Origin: M3007 sp964630705
Lineage (GTDB): Bacteria; Bacteroidota; Bacteroidia; Chitinophagales; Saprospiraceae
Direction of reading: 5' to 3'
DNA length: 8,474 nucleotides
Assembly: GCA_964630705.1 (NCBI GenBank)
Contig: CAZVZH010000203.1
Coordinates: forward strand, 1 to 8,474
Under the pieces are notes generated by a model that saw nothing but the letters and a program-made list of their open reading frames with translations, did no database searches and was not told the origin of the DNA. The stretch's first letter is position 1; every line of letters begins with the position of its first letter. This document shows positions 1-6,310 of the stretch, piece by piece. A program made the position numbers and the translations under genes.

Positions 1-54
1 TTAGTTGACGACATTTCCGTCACCAGTTTTTTTAAACAAATTCAACCTGTAACT

Positions 55-663
55 ATGAAAAAAGTACTCACTTTCCTCACGCTTGCGGCCGCGCTGGTTG
101 CCTGGTCGTTCACCCTTCCGGTACACAACGGCTACCACATCGGCGACACCGCCCGCGATTTCAGCCTGAAAAACGTCAACGGCAAAATGGTTTCCCTGGC
201 CGGCATCAAAGACGCCAAAGGCTACATCGTCATTTTCACCTGCAACCATTGCCCCTACGCCATCGCCTACGAAGACCGCATCATCGCCCTGCATAAAAAA
301 TATGCGAAACTGGGCTATCCGGTGGTGGCGATCAACCCCAACGACAAAGACGTGCAGCCGGCCGACAGCTACGACAACATGAAGAAGCGCGCCAAGTCGA
401 AAAAATTCCCCTTTGTCTACCTCTACGACGACACCCAGGAGATCGCCCGGGCTTACGGCGCTACCCGCACGCCGCACGTTTTCCTGCTGGATAAAAACCG
501 CGTGGTGCGCTACATCGGCGCCATCGACGATAACCATGAAGACGCTGAAGCCGTAAAAACCCGCTACCTGGAAGAGGCTATCGACGCGCTGGCGGCCGGC
601 AAAGAGGTGGCTACCAAGGAAACCAAAGCCTTGGGTTGCACGATCAAGTGGCGGAAGTCTTAG
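55..663 (+). CDS. Exported peroxiredoxin-like / thioredoxin-fold protein (PRX_like1 type)
   Basis: A 202-residue protein of the AhpC/TSA-redoxin superfamily. Residues 1-20 are a basic start (MKK) followed by a hydrophobic stretch, read as a signal peptide or N-terminal anchor; there is no lipobox Cys, so the fold should act outside the cytoplasm. The redox motif is CNHC at 63-66, followed by PYA, with the cis-Pro pair TP at 139-140. The segments AINPNDKD, the DDTQEIARAYGA region, GAIDDN and the C-terminal GCTIKW (Cys195) match the pattern I know for the peroxiredoxin-like PRX_like1 group. The CxxC suggests thiol-disulfide exchange or peroxide reduction; the partner and substrate are unknown. 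The ATG at 55 has an A-rich leader and no clear Shine-Dalgarno. It is monocistronic as far as visible and converges on the OmpA-family gene. Family assignment is strong; the physiological role is inference. Confidence 0.9.
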   Translation: MKKVLTFLTLAAALVAWSFTLPVHNGYHIGDTARDFSLKNVNGKMVSLAGIKDAKGYIVIFTCNHCPYAIAYEDRIIALHKKYAKLGYPVVAINPNDKDVQPADSYDNMKKRAKSKKFPFVYLYDDTQEIARAYGATRTPHVFLLDKNRVVRYIGAIDDNHEDAEAVKTRYLEEAIDALAAGKEVATKETKALGCTIKWRKS

Positions 664-669
664 CTTGGG

Positions 670-713
670 ACAGGATTAACTGTTAGACAGGATCAACAGG
701 ATTAACAGGAGGA
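670..713. repeat. Short tandem repeat, 9-bp unit ACAGGATYA
   Basis: Three contiguous 9-bp units lie at 687-695 (ACAGGATCA), 696-704 (ACAGGATTA) and 705-713 (ACAGGAGGA). A further copy at 670-678 (ACAGGATTA) is separated from them by 8 bases. The array sits between the stop codon of the redoxin gene and the end of the convergent OmpA-family gene, in non-coding DNA. Similar ACAGGAT-rich intergenic strings occur in Bacteroidota genomes as far as I remember, so this may be one copy of a dispersed family. There is no convincing hairpin with a T-run, so I do not call it a terminator. Confidence 0.65.
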
Positions 714-759
714 TGGGAGGAATACACGGCATGTTTTTGGCGAAGCCGACAAGTTCCTG

Positions 760-1878
760 CTAATTCTGTTCATTTTTGGTTCCATTTGCCGCAGCTTCCA
801 GTACCCGGATTTCTACGCGGCGGTTTTGCTCTTGTTGGGCTTCCGTGGCGCCCTGGTTCGGGAACAACATTTCGGTATTGCCGTAGCCCTTGTACGTCAT
901 GCGGGCTGCGGCAATTCCATTTTTAAGCAGGTAGTCGTACACCAGTTTGGCCCGGTTGACAGAGAGTTCCCACTCCCAGTCATCCAGTGCGCCCGAGGCT
1001 TTGATCGGGTTGTTGATATGGCCGGCAACTTCGACGCGCAAATTGGGGTTGACCTGCATGAAGCGCAGCACTTTGGGCAGTTCAGGCTCGGAAGTTTTGA
1101 GTAAAACGGCCTGATTTCCTACGAAAAACAAATGCTCCAGGATGGCTTTTTCCCCGGCTTGTGCCGGCCGCAGGGTTAGCACGGGCGGCTGCTTGCGCAT
1201 GCGCTCAAGCATTTCCGGCGTGCCGTACATGCGCTGCATGGCTGCTCCGAAAAAATAGCCTTGCGCGTAGGTCTCGGTTTTTACCACCGAGTCTTGGGGC
1301 AGGTGAACGCTGAAAAAACCCTCGGGGTCGGTGGCTGCCGAATCGCGCAGCGTGCGGGTGGAAAAATGCACGACGGCAGGTATGCCTGCGCCCGTTTTCT
1401 CGTCCTGCACCTGCCCGGAAAAAGGCGCCATCGGGATGCTCGTCAGGGCCTCGAGGGTAGCCCGGCGGTTGTGCTGGCGGCCGGTTTCTGTGCTGTTGGT
1501 GGCGGCCGGGCGCACTTCGCCGAAATACCGCAGCGCGATGTTGCCAGCGGGTATTCCGCGTTCGGCCAACGCCTGCCGGACGGCTCCGGCGCGGCGCTCC
1601 GACAAGGCCAGGTTGTTGGCCAGGCTGCCCACCGAGTCGGTATGCGCGGTGATGCGGACGCTGTGGGCGGATTCGAGTGCGGCCCAGGTTCGGGCGAAGG
1701 AGTCCAGAAGCGCGGCGGCGTCGGGACGAATTTGGTCTTGTCCGAAATCGAAATACAGTTCTGTTCGGGCGGCTACCCGCAGCGAATCAAAAATAGATTG
1801 GGCGGGCAAAATACTTGGCTGGGCGAGTTGGATAGCCACTGGGAGCAAGAGGGCGATCAGGGAGCTTGGTTGGCGCAT
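760..1878 (-). CDS. Secreted protein with two OmpA-like domains
   Basis: A 372-residue envelope protein. Residues 1-27 form a signal peptide (MRQPSS, hydrophobic core, cleavage near PAQ|S). A first OmpA-like peptidoglycan-binding domain spans about 38-146: YFDFGQDQI at 42-50, ITAHTD at 76-81, LSERRA at 92-97, HNRRA at 136-140. A middle region (about 150-240) starts SGQVQDEKTGAGIPA and looks like a carboxypeptidase-regulatory-like beta-sandwich. A second OmpA-like domain runs about 245-362, with AGHINN at 285-290, LSVNRA at 305-310 and NRRVEIRV at 352-359. The likely role is anchoring the outer membrane to peptidoglycan. The second domain has HINN where HTDN is usual, so it may not bind diaminopimelate normally. 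The open frame continues upstream to 2064, but that extension is not signal-like and reads through a palindromic repeat; the ATG at 1878 is directly followed by the signal peptide, so I chose it. The gene is divergent from the dehydrogenase at 2352. Confidence 0.88.
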   Translation of the reverse strand: MRQPSSLIALLLPVAIQLAQPSILPAQSIFDSLRVAARTELYFDFGQDQIRPDAAALLDSFARTWAALESAHSVRITAHTDSVGSLANNLALSERRAGAVRQALAERGIPAGNIALRYFGEVRPAATNSTETGRQHNRRATLEALTSIPMAPFSGQVQDEKTGAGIPAVVHFSTRTLRDSAATDPEGFFSVHLPQDSVVKTETYAQGYFFGAAMQRMYGTPEMLERMRKQPPVLTLRPAQAGEKAILEHLFFVGNQAVLLKTSEPELPKVLRFMQVNPNLRVEVAGHINNPIKASGALDDWEWELSVNRAKLVYDYLLKNGIAAARMTYKGYGNTEMLFPNQGATEAQQEQNRRVEIRVLEAAANGTKNEQN

Positions 1879-2014
1879 AACTGTGGTTTTCTTGTTGTAA
1901 AAAGTTGTGGTATGGGTGCGGAAAGCAGGTAGTTTGCTGCATACGCGGTTTTTAGAACTTAGCCTACAGGGAAATAGTGCGCTGGAAACGCACACGGCCG
2001 GGCATTTCCGGTAA

Positions 2015-2047
2015 AGTCCTCCCAGGTTTCGCGAACCTGGAAGGTCT
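2015..2047. repeat. 33-bp REP-like palindrome
   Basis: The core is a perfect 7-bp stem, CCAGGTT (2022-2028) with AACCTGG (2034-2040), around the 5-base loop TCGCG. The pairing extends outward to 2015 and 2047, giving 12 of 14 positions paired; the two interruptions are at 2017/2045 and 2021/2041. Read on the minus strand one interruption becomes a G-U pair, so the hairpin is slightly better in the leftward transcript, where it would sit in the 5' leader about 140 bases before the OmpA-family start. The sequence AGACCTTCCAGGTT is, to my recollection, typical of dispersed palindromes in Bacteroidota genomes. There is no T-run, so it is not an intrinsic terminator. Confidence 0.7.
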
Positions 2048-2114
2048 GGATGCACCCGAAGCACAAAATGTCCGGTAGTGCGCTTGAAACTACACTGGCA
2101 ACGAGGAGGCGTAC

Positions 2115-2224
2115 ACTTTTCAAATTGGACTTTTCAAATTGGACTTTTGACTTTTTTGCAACATCACGGAAAGGGTAGTTTTCCTAAGTCAAAAGTCTGA
2201 TTTGAAAAGTCCGATTTGAAAAGT
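2115..2224. repeat. 110-bp long inverted repeat with nested 14-bp direct repeats
   Basis: The left arm (2115-2153) is two exact copies of ACTTTTCAAATTGG (2115-2128, 2129-2142) followed by ACTTTTGACTT. The right arm (2186-2224) is the reverse complement of this layout: AAGTCAAAAGT, then CTGATTTGAAAAGT and CCGATTTGAAAAGT. The arms pair over 39 positions with 36 Watson-Crick pairs; all three differences are G-U pairs if the plus strand is transcribed, and A-C mismatches if the minus strand is. The loop is 32 bases (2154-2185). It lies between two divergent genes, so it does not serve as the terminator of either, although T2224-T2228 follow the stem on the plus strand. It could be a non-autonomous palindromic element (MITE or REP-like), a structured leader of the dehydrogenase mRNA, or an independent small RNA. 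No transposase is encoded nearby. Confidence 0.85.
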
Positions 2225-2351
2225 TTTTAAACACCAGGGCCTTAATTATGCGGGCTGTTGATTGGAATCAGACCCTAAAACAAGCATTCGGGCTAGATTG
2301 CAGCAAGTTTCGGCAAATCCTCCTCACCACAAACCCCAAGACCCGGTTCAC

Positions 2352-3167
2352 ATGAATAAACTCGAGTCGAAAACGATCCTGATTACCGGAGCGACTGGCA
2401 AAATTGCCCTGGCCTTCGCCAAAATTGCCCTGGATGAAAACCCGCAAGCCGTGGTGCTTTCCGGCATCGACGACGCGAAGGGACAGGCTTGCGCAGCGGC
2501 TTTGGGCGAGCGGTGTTTTTACCGGCGCCTCGACGTCACCGTCCCGGCCGATTGGCAGCGAACCCTGGCATTTATCCGGGAAAAATTCGGGCGTCTGGAC
2601 GTGCTCGTCAACAATGCGGGTATCACCGGAACCACCTTGCAGCCGCCTATGACTGGCCTGGAAGACGCTTCCCTGGATTCCTGGCGCACCGTAATTGAGA
2701 GCGATCTGGACAGCATTTTTTTGGGTTGCCGCGAAGCCCTGCCCTTGCTCAAAGCCTCCGGAAACGGCTCAATTGTCAACATCGGCTCCAGGAGTAGCCT
2801 CATCGCCCGCCCCGACCGCATGGCCTACGCCGCTGCGAAAGCCGCTGCCGTCAGCCTGACCAAATCGGTGGCCATCTACTGCGCCGAACGGGGCTACAAC
2901 ATCCGCTGCAACATCGTGTTGCCGAGCACTATCCTGACCGAAATGTGGGACCCCGTGCTGCTCGAGCCCGGCGGCCAATTGAACGAGGCCCGGTACCGGA
3001 AAATCGCCGACCGCGTTCCGCTGAAGCGGTTCGGGCGGGCCGAGGAGGTGGCCAGCGCCATCCTGTTTCTGGCGTCCGACGATGCCTCGTACATCACCGG
3101 CGCCGAGCTCGTAGTCGACGGCGGGGCGCAGGCGCAGGATGTGTTGCGCGGTCAAACGGGGTCGTAG
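2352..3167 (+). CDS. Short-chain dehydrogenase/reductase (SDR) family oxidoreductase
   Basis: A 271-residue classical SDR, a usual length for the family, with a Rossmann fold for NAD(P)H. The cofactor motif is TGATGKIA at 12-19, NNAG is at 87-90, and the catalytic triad is Ser146 (IVNIGS), Tyr159 and Lys163 (YAAAK). The C-terminal segment has PLKRFGRAEEVASAILFL followed by YITGAELVVDGG, the usual end of classical SDRs. The last Gly of the canonical TGxxxGxG is Ala here. The substrate cannot be read from the sequence; hydroxysteroid- or cyclic-alcohol-type dehydrogenases and 3-oxoacyl reductases are similar. I chose the ATG at 2352 because the fold begins right after it (KTILITGATG); the frame stays open up to a TTG at 2262, but that extension is Pro/His-rich and does not resemble an SDR. 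The 3' end overlaps the convergent asparagine synthase-like gene by 16 bp. Family call is firm, substrate unknown. Confidence 0.92.
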   Translation: MNKLESKTILITGATGKIALAFAKIALDENPQAVVLSGIDDAKGQACAAALGERCFYRRLDVTVPADWQRTLAFIREKFGRLDVLVNNAGITGTTLQPPMTGLEDASLDSWRTVIESDLDSIFLGCREALPLLKASGNGSIVNIGSRSSLIARPDRMAYAAAKAAAVSLTKSVAIYCAERGYNIRCNIVLPSTILTEMWDPVLLEPGGQLNEARYRKIADRVPLKRFGRAEEVASAILFLASDDASYITGAELVVDGGAQAQDVLRGQTGS

Positions 3168-5131
3168 CGCCGGTCGGCATCGTGGCGCGTCAGTTCGAGC
3201 CCGTGGTCACGCGGCGCGTATTGTTTTTGCCAAAAATCGAATTTGCGGATAAAAAAATCGTGCGCGATGTGCAGCGACAGCACGAACACCGCCACACTTT
3301 CCGCCACGGGCAGCAGTCGGTTGCCCGCCGGCAGCAGTCGGATCAGCCCGGTGAGTGCGGCGAAAAAAGCGGGGTTGAACACGCCGGTTTCCTGAAATGC
3401 TTCCCGGCTGGTGAAGGCGCGGAAAAAACCGGGGTCGTCGAAATAGCCCAGGCTTTCGAAAGCGGGGGCATAAAAAACCTGTTTGGGCCGCTGCCGGAGC
3501 GGCTCGTCCAGCAGGCCGCGCAAGGCTTCGCGGAGTACATATTTCCCCGTGGCCCCGCGAAGTTTCAGCGCATCCGGCAGGCTGCAGGCAAACTCCGCCA
3601 GGGTATGATCGAGGAAGGGTACCCGGCCTTCCAGGCTAGCTGCCATTTCCTGGCGGTCGCCCAGGTAATTCAGCAGGTAAGCCGGAAAATCGGCGCGCAG
3701 GAAAAACTGCTGGGTGGCTGCCAGGGAGTTAAGGCCGGCAAAAGCGCCCGGTTCGATGTGTTTTTGCATGGCCTGCTGCCAGTTCCAGTCCCGGGCCGTT
3801 TGGCGGTACTGGCCGGCCAGCAGCCAGCGGCTGATCCGGCGGAAATAAAAATGCCGGTGCAGGGCGTAGGGGTAGGCGCCGAAGTAGTTTTTCACGGCAG
3901 GGTAAGCTTGCAGTTTTCCCAAGAGCTGCCCGCTTAGCGCCGAGGTTTTTACCCGGGAAGCGCCCGCCGATTCGGCCTCTTGCAGGTGCGCGAACATGCC
4001 GTAGCCCAGCAGCAGTTCGTCGGCGCCTTCGCCCGTGAGCACTACCCGGCAGTGTTGGCGGGCCAGCGCCGCCAGCAGGTTTTTGGCGGCGCCGTGGGTA
4101 TTCAGAACGGGTATTTCGCTGTGCCAGAGCGATTGGAGGAAAACTTCCTTGAGACCGCCCCTGCCAATTTGAACGACAAACTGCGGCAGGCCCAGTTTTT
4201 TTGCCAGCTCAACGGCATAGGGCAGCTCATCATAATGTTTGTTTTTAAAACCGATGGAAAATACCGGAAAAGGCTCTGGGTGGGCCGTTTGCATCATGCG
4301 GGTGATGGCGCAGGAGTCCAAACCGCCCGACAGGTAGGCGCCCACCGGCACTTCGGCGGGCAGTCGAAGCTGCACGGCCGACTGGAGGCGCTGGCGAAAT
4401 TCGTCGATCAGATCGGGCTCGGGGTCTGTCCGGCGGCTTTTGCCCAAGGGCGGTTGCCAGTAAGAGGAAAGTTGGACGGCGCCGTCGTTCAGGTCGAAGC
4501 GGAGGTAATGGCCGGGTAGGAGTTGGCGTACGTGTTGAAAAATAGTTTCCCCGGCGAAGTAGAAGGTTTGCAGGTGGTTTTGCAAGGTTTCGGGGTTGAA
4601 GGCGCGGGGGAAATTCGGGTCGGCGAAAATGGCTTTGATTTCGCTGGCAAAGTAGAACAGGCCGTTTTGTTGGGCGTAGTACAGCGGTTTGACGCCGAAG
4701 CGGTCGCGGGCAAGGAACAGCTGGCCCGCCTGGGCGTCGTATAGGGCAAAGGCAAAATCGCCGTTCAGGCGATCGAGCGCGCGGAGGCCCATTTTTTCAT
4801 ACAAATGCAGGACAACTTCGCTGTCGGTGTCGGTGCGGAAACGGCGCCCCTCGGCCACCAACTCCTCGCGCAGGCTGCGGTAGTTGTAAATTTCGCCGTT
4901 GAAGCAGAGCCACAGCGTTTTTTGCGCATTGGGCAGAGGCTGCCAGCCGTTTTGCACGCCCGTGATGGCGAGCCGGCGGTGAAACAACAGTACCCGCCGG
5001 CTTGGGCAACGGTACCAGCCCCAATCGTCGGGACCGCGATGGCGCAGGAGGGCTTCCCAGGCGGGCAGGATTTGGTGGGAAAGAGCATCCGGCAGCGGGT
5101 TTGGGGCAAGGATTCCGGCTATTCCGCACAT
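3152..5131 (-). CDS. asnB: Asparagine synthase-like glutamine-hydrolysing amidotransferase
   Basis: A 659-residue cytoplasmic enzyme. Residues 2-225 are a class II glutamine amidotransferase domain: the N-terminal nucleophile Cys2 in MCGIAG, RHRGPDD at 30-36, NGEIYN at 78-83, DTDSEV at 101-106. Residues about 240-600 are the synthetase domain with the ATP pyrophosphatase loop SGGLDS at 268-273, TGEGADELLLGY at 366-377 and, further on, EGRVPFLD and KYVLREA. The family makes asparagine from aspartate, glutamine and ATP; several relatives instead modify peptides, antibiotics or surface polysaccharides, so the exact acceptor is not proven and the symbol is tentative. All catalytic landmarks are intact. 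The start is fixed by MCGIAG, because Cys must follow the removed Met; the frame runs open further upstream but overlaps the next gene. It lies 35 bases downstream of a small membrane protein gene on the same strand, probably co-transcribed, and overlaps the dehydrogenase gene tail to tail. Confidence 0.93.
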   Translation of the reverse strand: MCGIAGILAPNPLPDALSHQILPAWEALLRHRGPDDWGWYRCPSRRVLLFHRRLAITGVQNGWQPLPNAQKTLWLCFNGEIYNYRSLREELVAEGRRFRTDTDSEVVLHLYEKMGLRALDRLNGDFAFALYDAQAGQLFLARDRFGVKPLYYAQQNGLFYFASEIKAIFADPNFPRAFNPETLQNHLQTFYFAGETIFQHVRQLLPGHYLRFDLNDGAVQLSSYWQPPLGKSRRTDPEPDLIDEFRQRLQSAVQLRLPAEVPVGAYLSGGLDSCAITRMMQTAHPEPFPVFSIGFKNKHYDELPYAVELAKKLGLPQFVVQIGRGGLKEVFLQSLWHSEIPVLNTHGAAKNLLAALARQHCRVVLTGEGADELLLGYGMFAHLQEAESAGASRVKTSALSGQLLGKLQAYPAVKNYFGAYPYALHRHFYFRRISRWLLAGQYRQTARDWNWQQAMQKHIEPGAFAGLNSLAATQQFFLRADFPAYLLNYLGDRQEMAASLEGRVPFLDHTLAEFACSLPDALKLRGATGKYVLREALRGLLDEPLRQRPKQVFYAPAFESLGYFDDPGFFRAFTSREAFQETGVFNPAFFAALTGLIRLLPAGNRLLPVAESVAVFVLSLHIAHDFFIRKFDFWQKQYAPRDHGLELTRHDADRRYDPV

Positions 5132-5149
5132 GTTTTTAGCAGGGGAAAT

Positions 5150-5165
5150 AGTTGTTTGAACAACT
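5150..5165. promoter_or_regulatory. 16-bp dyad in the asparagine synthase leader
   Basis: AGTTGTTTGAACAACT is a 7-bp inverted repeat (AGTTGTT / AACAACT) around TG. It fills almost half of the 35-base gap between the small membrane protein gene and the synthase gene, ending two bases from the stop codon of the former and starting about 19 bases from the start codon of the latter. It could be an operator or a small leader hairpin with a TTGA-type loop; the sequence alone cannot decide, and a chance origin is possible. Confidence 0.35.
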
Positions 5166-5166
5166 C

Positions 5167-5433
5167 TTAAAGAAAAATCAACTGCACCACGCCGGCGCAA
5201 ACGACCATGATCAAACCGAAGTTTTCCATACCGGTGCCGGCCAGGCTGTGTGGTGGAATCAGATGCCCGCGGTTTTCCTGTTTGCCCCAGAAGTAAATGG
5301 CGATTCCGGCGATCAGGTTGGCCAGCACCCACACCTGAAGTGAGTCGGTGACTTTACCGAAAAAAATACAGGCAAAACAAAGTAAAAGGGCAATCCAACC
5401 ATGACCGGAAACAGATATCATAACGGTGTACAT
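5167..5433 (-). CDS. Small hydrophobic membrane protein, unknown function
   Basis: An 88-residue protein with three predicted membrane segments: about 11-28 (GWIALLLCFACIFFG), 33-49 (VWVLANLIAGIAIYFWG) and 70-88 (FGLIMVVCAGVVQLIFL, reaching the very C terminus). Between helices 2 and 3 is a polar loop of about 20 residues with RGHLIPPHS. I do not recognise the family. The clean hydrophobic pattern, the position on the same strand 35 bases before the synthase gene, and the close fit of the frame between its neighbours support a real gene. An alternative ATG lies four codons downstream (5421). It is probably in one transcript with the asparagine synthase-like gene; whether the two work together is speculation. 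Confidence 0.65.
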   Translation of the reverse strand: MYTVMISVSGHGWIALLLCFACIFFGKVTDSLQVWVLANLIAGIAIYFWGKQENRGHLIPPHSLAGTGMENFGLIMVVCAGVVQLIFL

Positions 5434-5504
5434 TTTGTTGTGAGCGGCGCTGGAGCATCGGAGTAAAACTTGCCGGAAAATTAACGCGAAGTGCGCGAGT
5501 TTTT

Positions 5505-5536
5505 AAAACCCGGCGCCTGCTTCGCCATGCCGGCTC
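5505..5536 (-). terminator. Possible weak terminator after birA
   Basis: Read leftward from the birA stop codon, CCGGC (5533-5529) can pair with GCCGG (5514-5510), or in an alternative fold TGGCG with CGCCG, followed by G and then TTTT (5508-5505). The stems are only about 5 bp and the T-run is short, so this is a weak candidate. If it works, birA and the downstream small membrane protein gene are separate transcription units. Confidence 0.3.
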
Positions 5537-6310
5537 TCAGGTTAAAAACTGAATTTCCTTCAACCCGAACATTTCCGTACCCCGGGCCGTCTGCACCATC
5601 AACTGCCCATCCTCCGCCACGCCCTGAATTTCGCCGCTGAAAACGCTGCCGTCGGGCCGGCGGAACGACCGCGTGGTTTTCCAACCCAGGAGGCGCTGGT
5701 GGTAGTCGGCGCGCAGGGCATCGGTTTGCCCGGATTTCAGTTGGAGGTAACGGCGTTCGAGGCAGGCGAACAGTTGGTGGGCCAGGGCGTCGAGATCGAA
5801 GGTGTGTCCCCATTCTTGGGCCAGGGAAATGGCGCGCGGCGCTTCGGGCGGGAATTCGAGTTGGTTGACGTTGAGGCCAATGCCGGCGATGGTACTGTCG
5901 AGCGACCTACCTTTCAGGCTGTTTTGCAGCAGGATGCCGGCAGTTTTGAGCGGGCCGAGCCAGATATCGTTGGGCCATTTGATGCGCAAGGGGGCCGTTT
6001 GCGGCCGGCCGGGCAGGCTGTCGAGCGTGTCGAAAACGGCGAGCGCAACGGCTTCGTTGAGGCGAAACTGGGCGTCGATGGGCAGCCAACTGGGGTAAAA
6101 GATGACGCTCAGGGTGAGGTTTTGGCCCGGGGCGCTGTGCCAATGGCTGCCATATTGTCCGCGGCCGGCTGACTGGCTGGCAGCCTGCACGACCGTTCCT
6201 TCGGGTGGCTTGCTTTTTGCGAGCAATTCGGCAGCGTAATCGTTGGTCGACGCGAGTTGGTCGAAACGGTGGTAAACTTTTCCGATAAAACCTGTGTTTG
6301 TCATGCGCAT
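5537..6310 (-). CDS. birA: Biotin--[acetyl-CoA-carboxylase] ligase (biotin protein ligase)
   Basis: A 257-residue monofunctional biotin protein ligase that activates biotin with ATP and attaches it to the lysine of biotin carboxyl carrier proteins in the cytoplasm. Visible motifs in order: STND at 21-24, the biotinyl-5'-AMP loop AGRGQYGSHW at 48-57 followed by SAPGQNLTLS, the KWPNDIW stretch with the key Lys at 111, and GIGLNVN at 143-149. A short C-terminal domain ends GLKEIQFLT, usual for Bacteroidota members. There is no N-terminal helix-turn-helix, so unlike E. coli BirA it should not itself repress biotin genes. Two candidate ATGs are two codons apart (6310 and 6304); I used the first. 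It is divergent from rsfS, an arrangement I know from other Bacteroidota. Confidence 0.95.
   Translation of the reverse strand: MRMTNTGFIGKVYHRFDQLASTNDYAAELLAKSKPPEGTVVQAASQSAGRGQYGSHWHSAPGQNLTLSVIFYPSWLPIDAQFRLNEAVALAVFDTLDSLPGRPQTAPLRIKWPNDIWLGPLKTAGILLQNSLKGRSLDSTIAGIGLNVNQLEFPPEAPRAISLAQEWGHTFDLDALAHQLFACLERRYLQLKSGQTDALRADYHQRLLGWKTTRSFRRPDGSVFSGEIQGVAEDGQLMVQTARGTEMFGLKEIQFLT

Larger units (their letters stand above)
1879..2351. other. Divergent intergenic region, no gene
   Basis: This 473-bp region separates the OmpA-family gene (leftward) from the dehydrogenase gene (rightward), so both promoters should lie inside it. I found no exact match to the Bacteroidota -7 element TAnnTTTG in either useful orientation, and no clear Shine-Dalgarno sequence at either start. 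It contains two unrelated palindromic elements (2015-2047 and 2115-2224), described separately. It is more A/T-rich than the flanking genes, especially from 2115 to 2280. Open frames extend into it from both sides (to 2064 on the minus strand, and to a TTG at 2262 on the plus strand), but neither extension looks like protein of the neighbouring family. Confidence 0.75.

Noticed and set aside
6..33. Hairpin TGACG/CGTCA followed by seven T, a possible terminator of an upstream gene
   Set aside because: The stem is only 5 bp and four bases separate it from the T-run. The upstream gene is not in the window, so it cannot be supported.
1..537. 178-codon minus-strand open frame
   Set aside because: It is antisense to the redoxin gene, whose sense frame carries CNHC and the conserved core. 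It has no family features of its own.
670..713. CRISPR array
   Set aside because: The units are 9 bp, mostly contiguous, with no spacers of the right size and no cas genes.
1261..1932. Plus-strand open frames of 223 and 189 codons
   Set aside because: Both are antisense to the first half of the OmpA-family gene and lack recognisable motifs.
1879..2064. N-terminal extension of the OmpA-family protein to an ATG at 2064
   Set aside because: The extension reads through the 33-bp palindrome and buries the signal peptide 62 residues inside the protein.
2945..3937. 330-codon plus-strand open frame
   Set aside because: It is antisense to the asparagine synthase-like gene and runs across the end of the dehydrogenase gene in another frame; no domain is visible.
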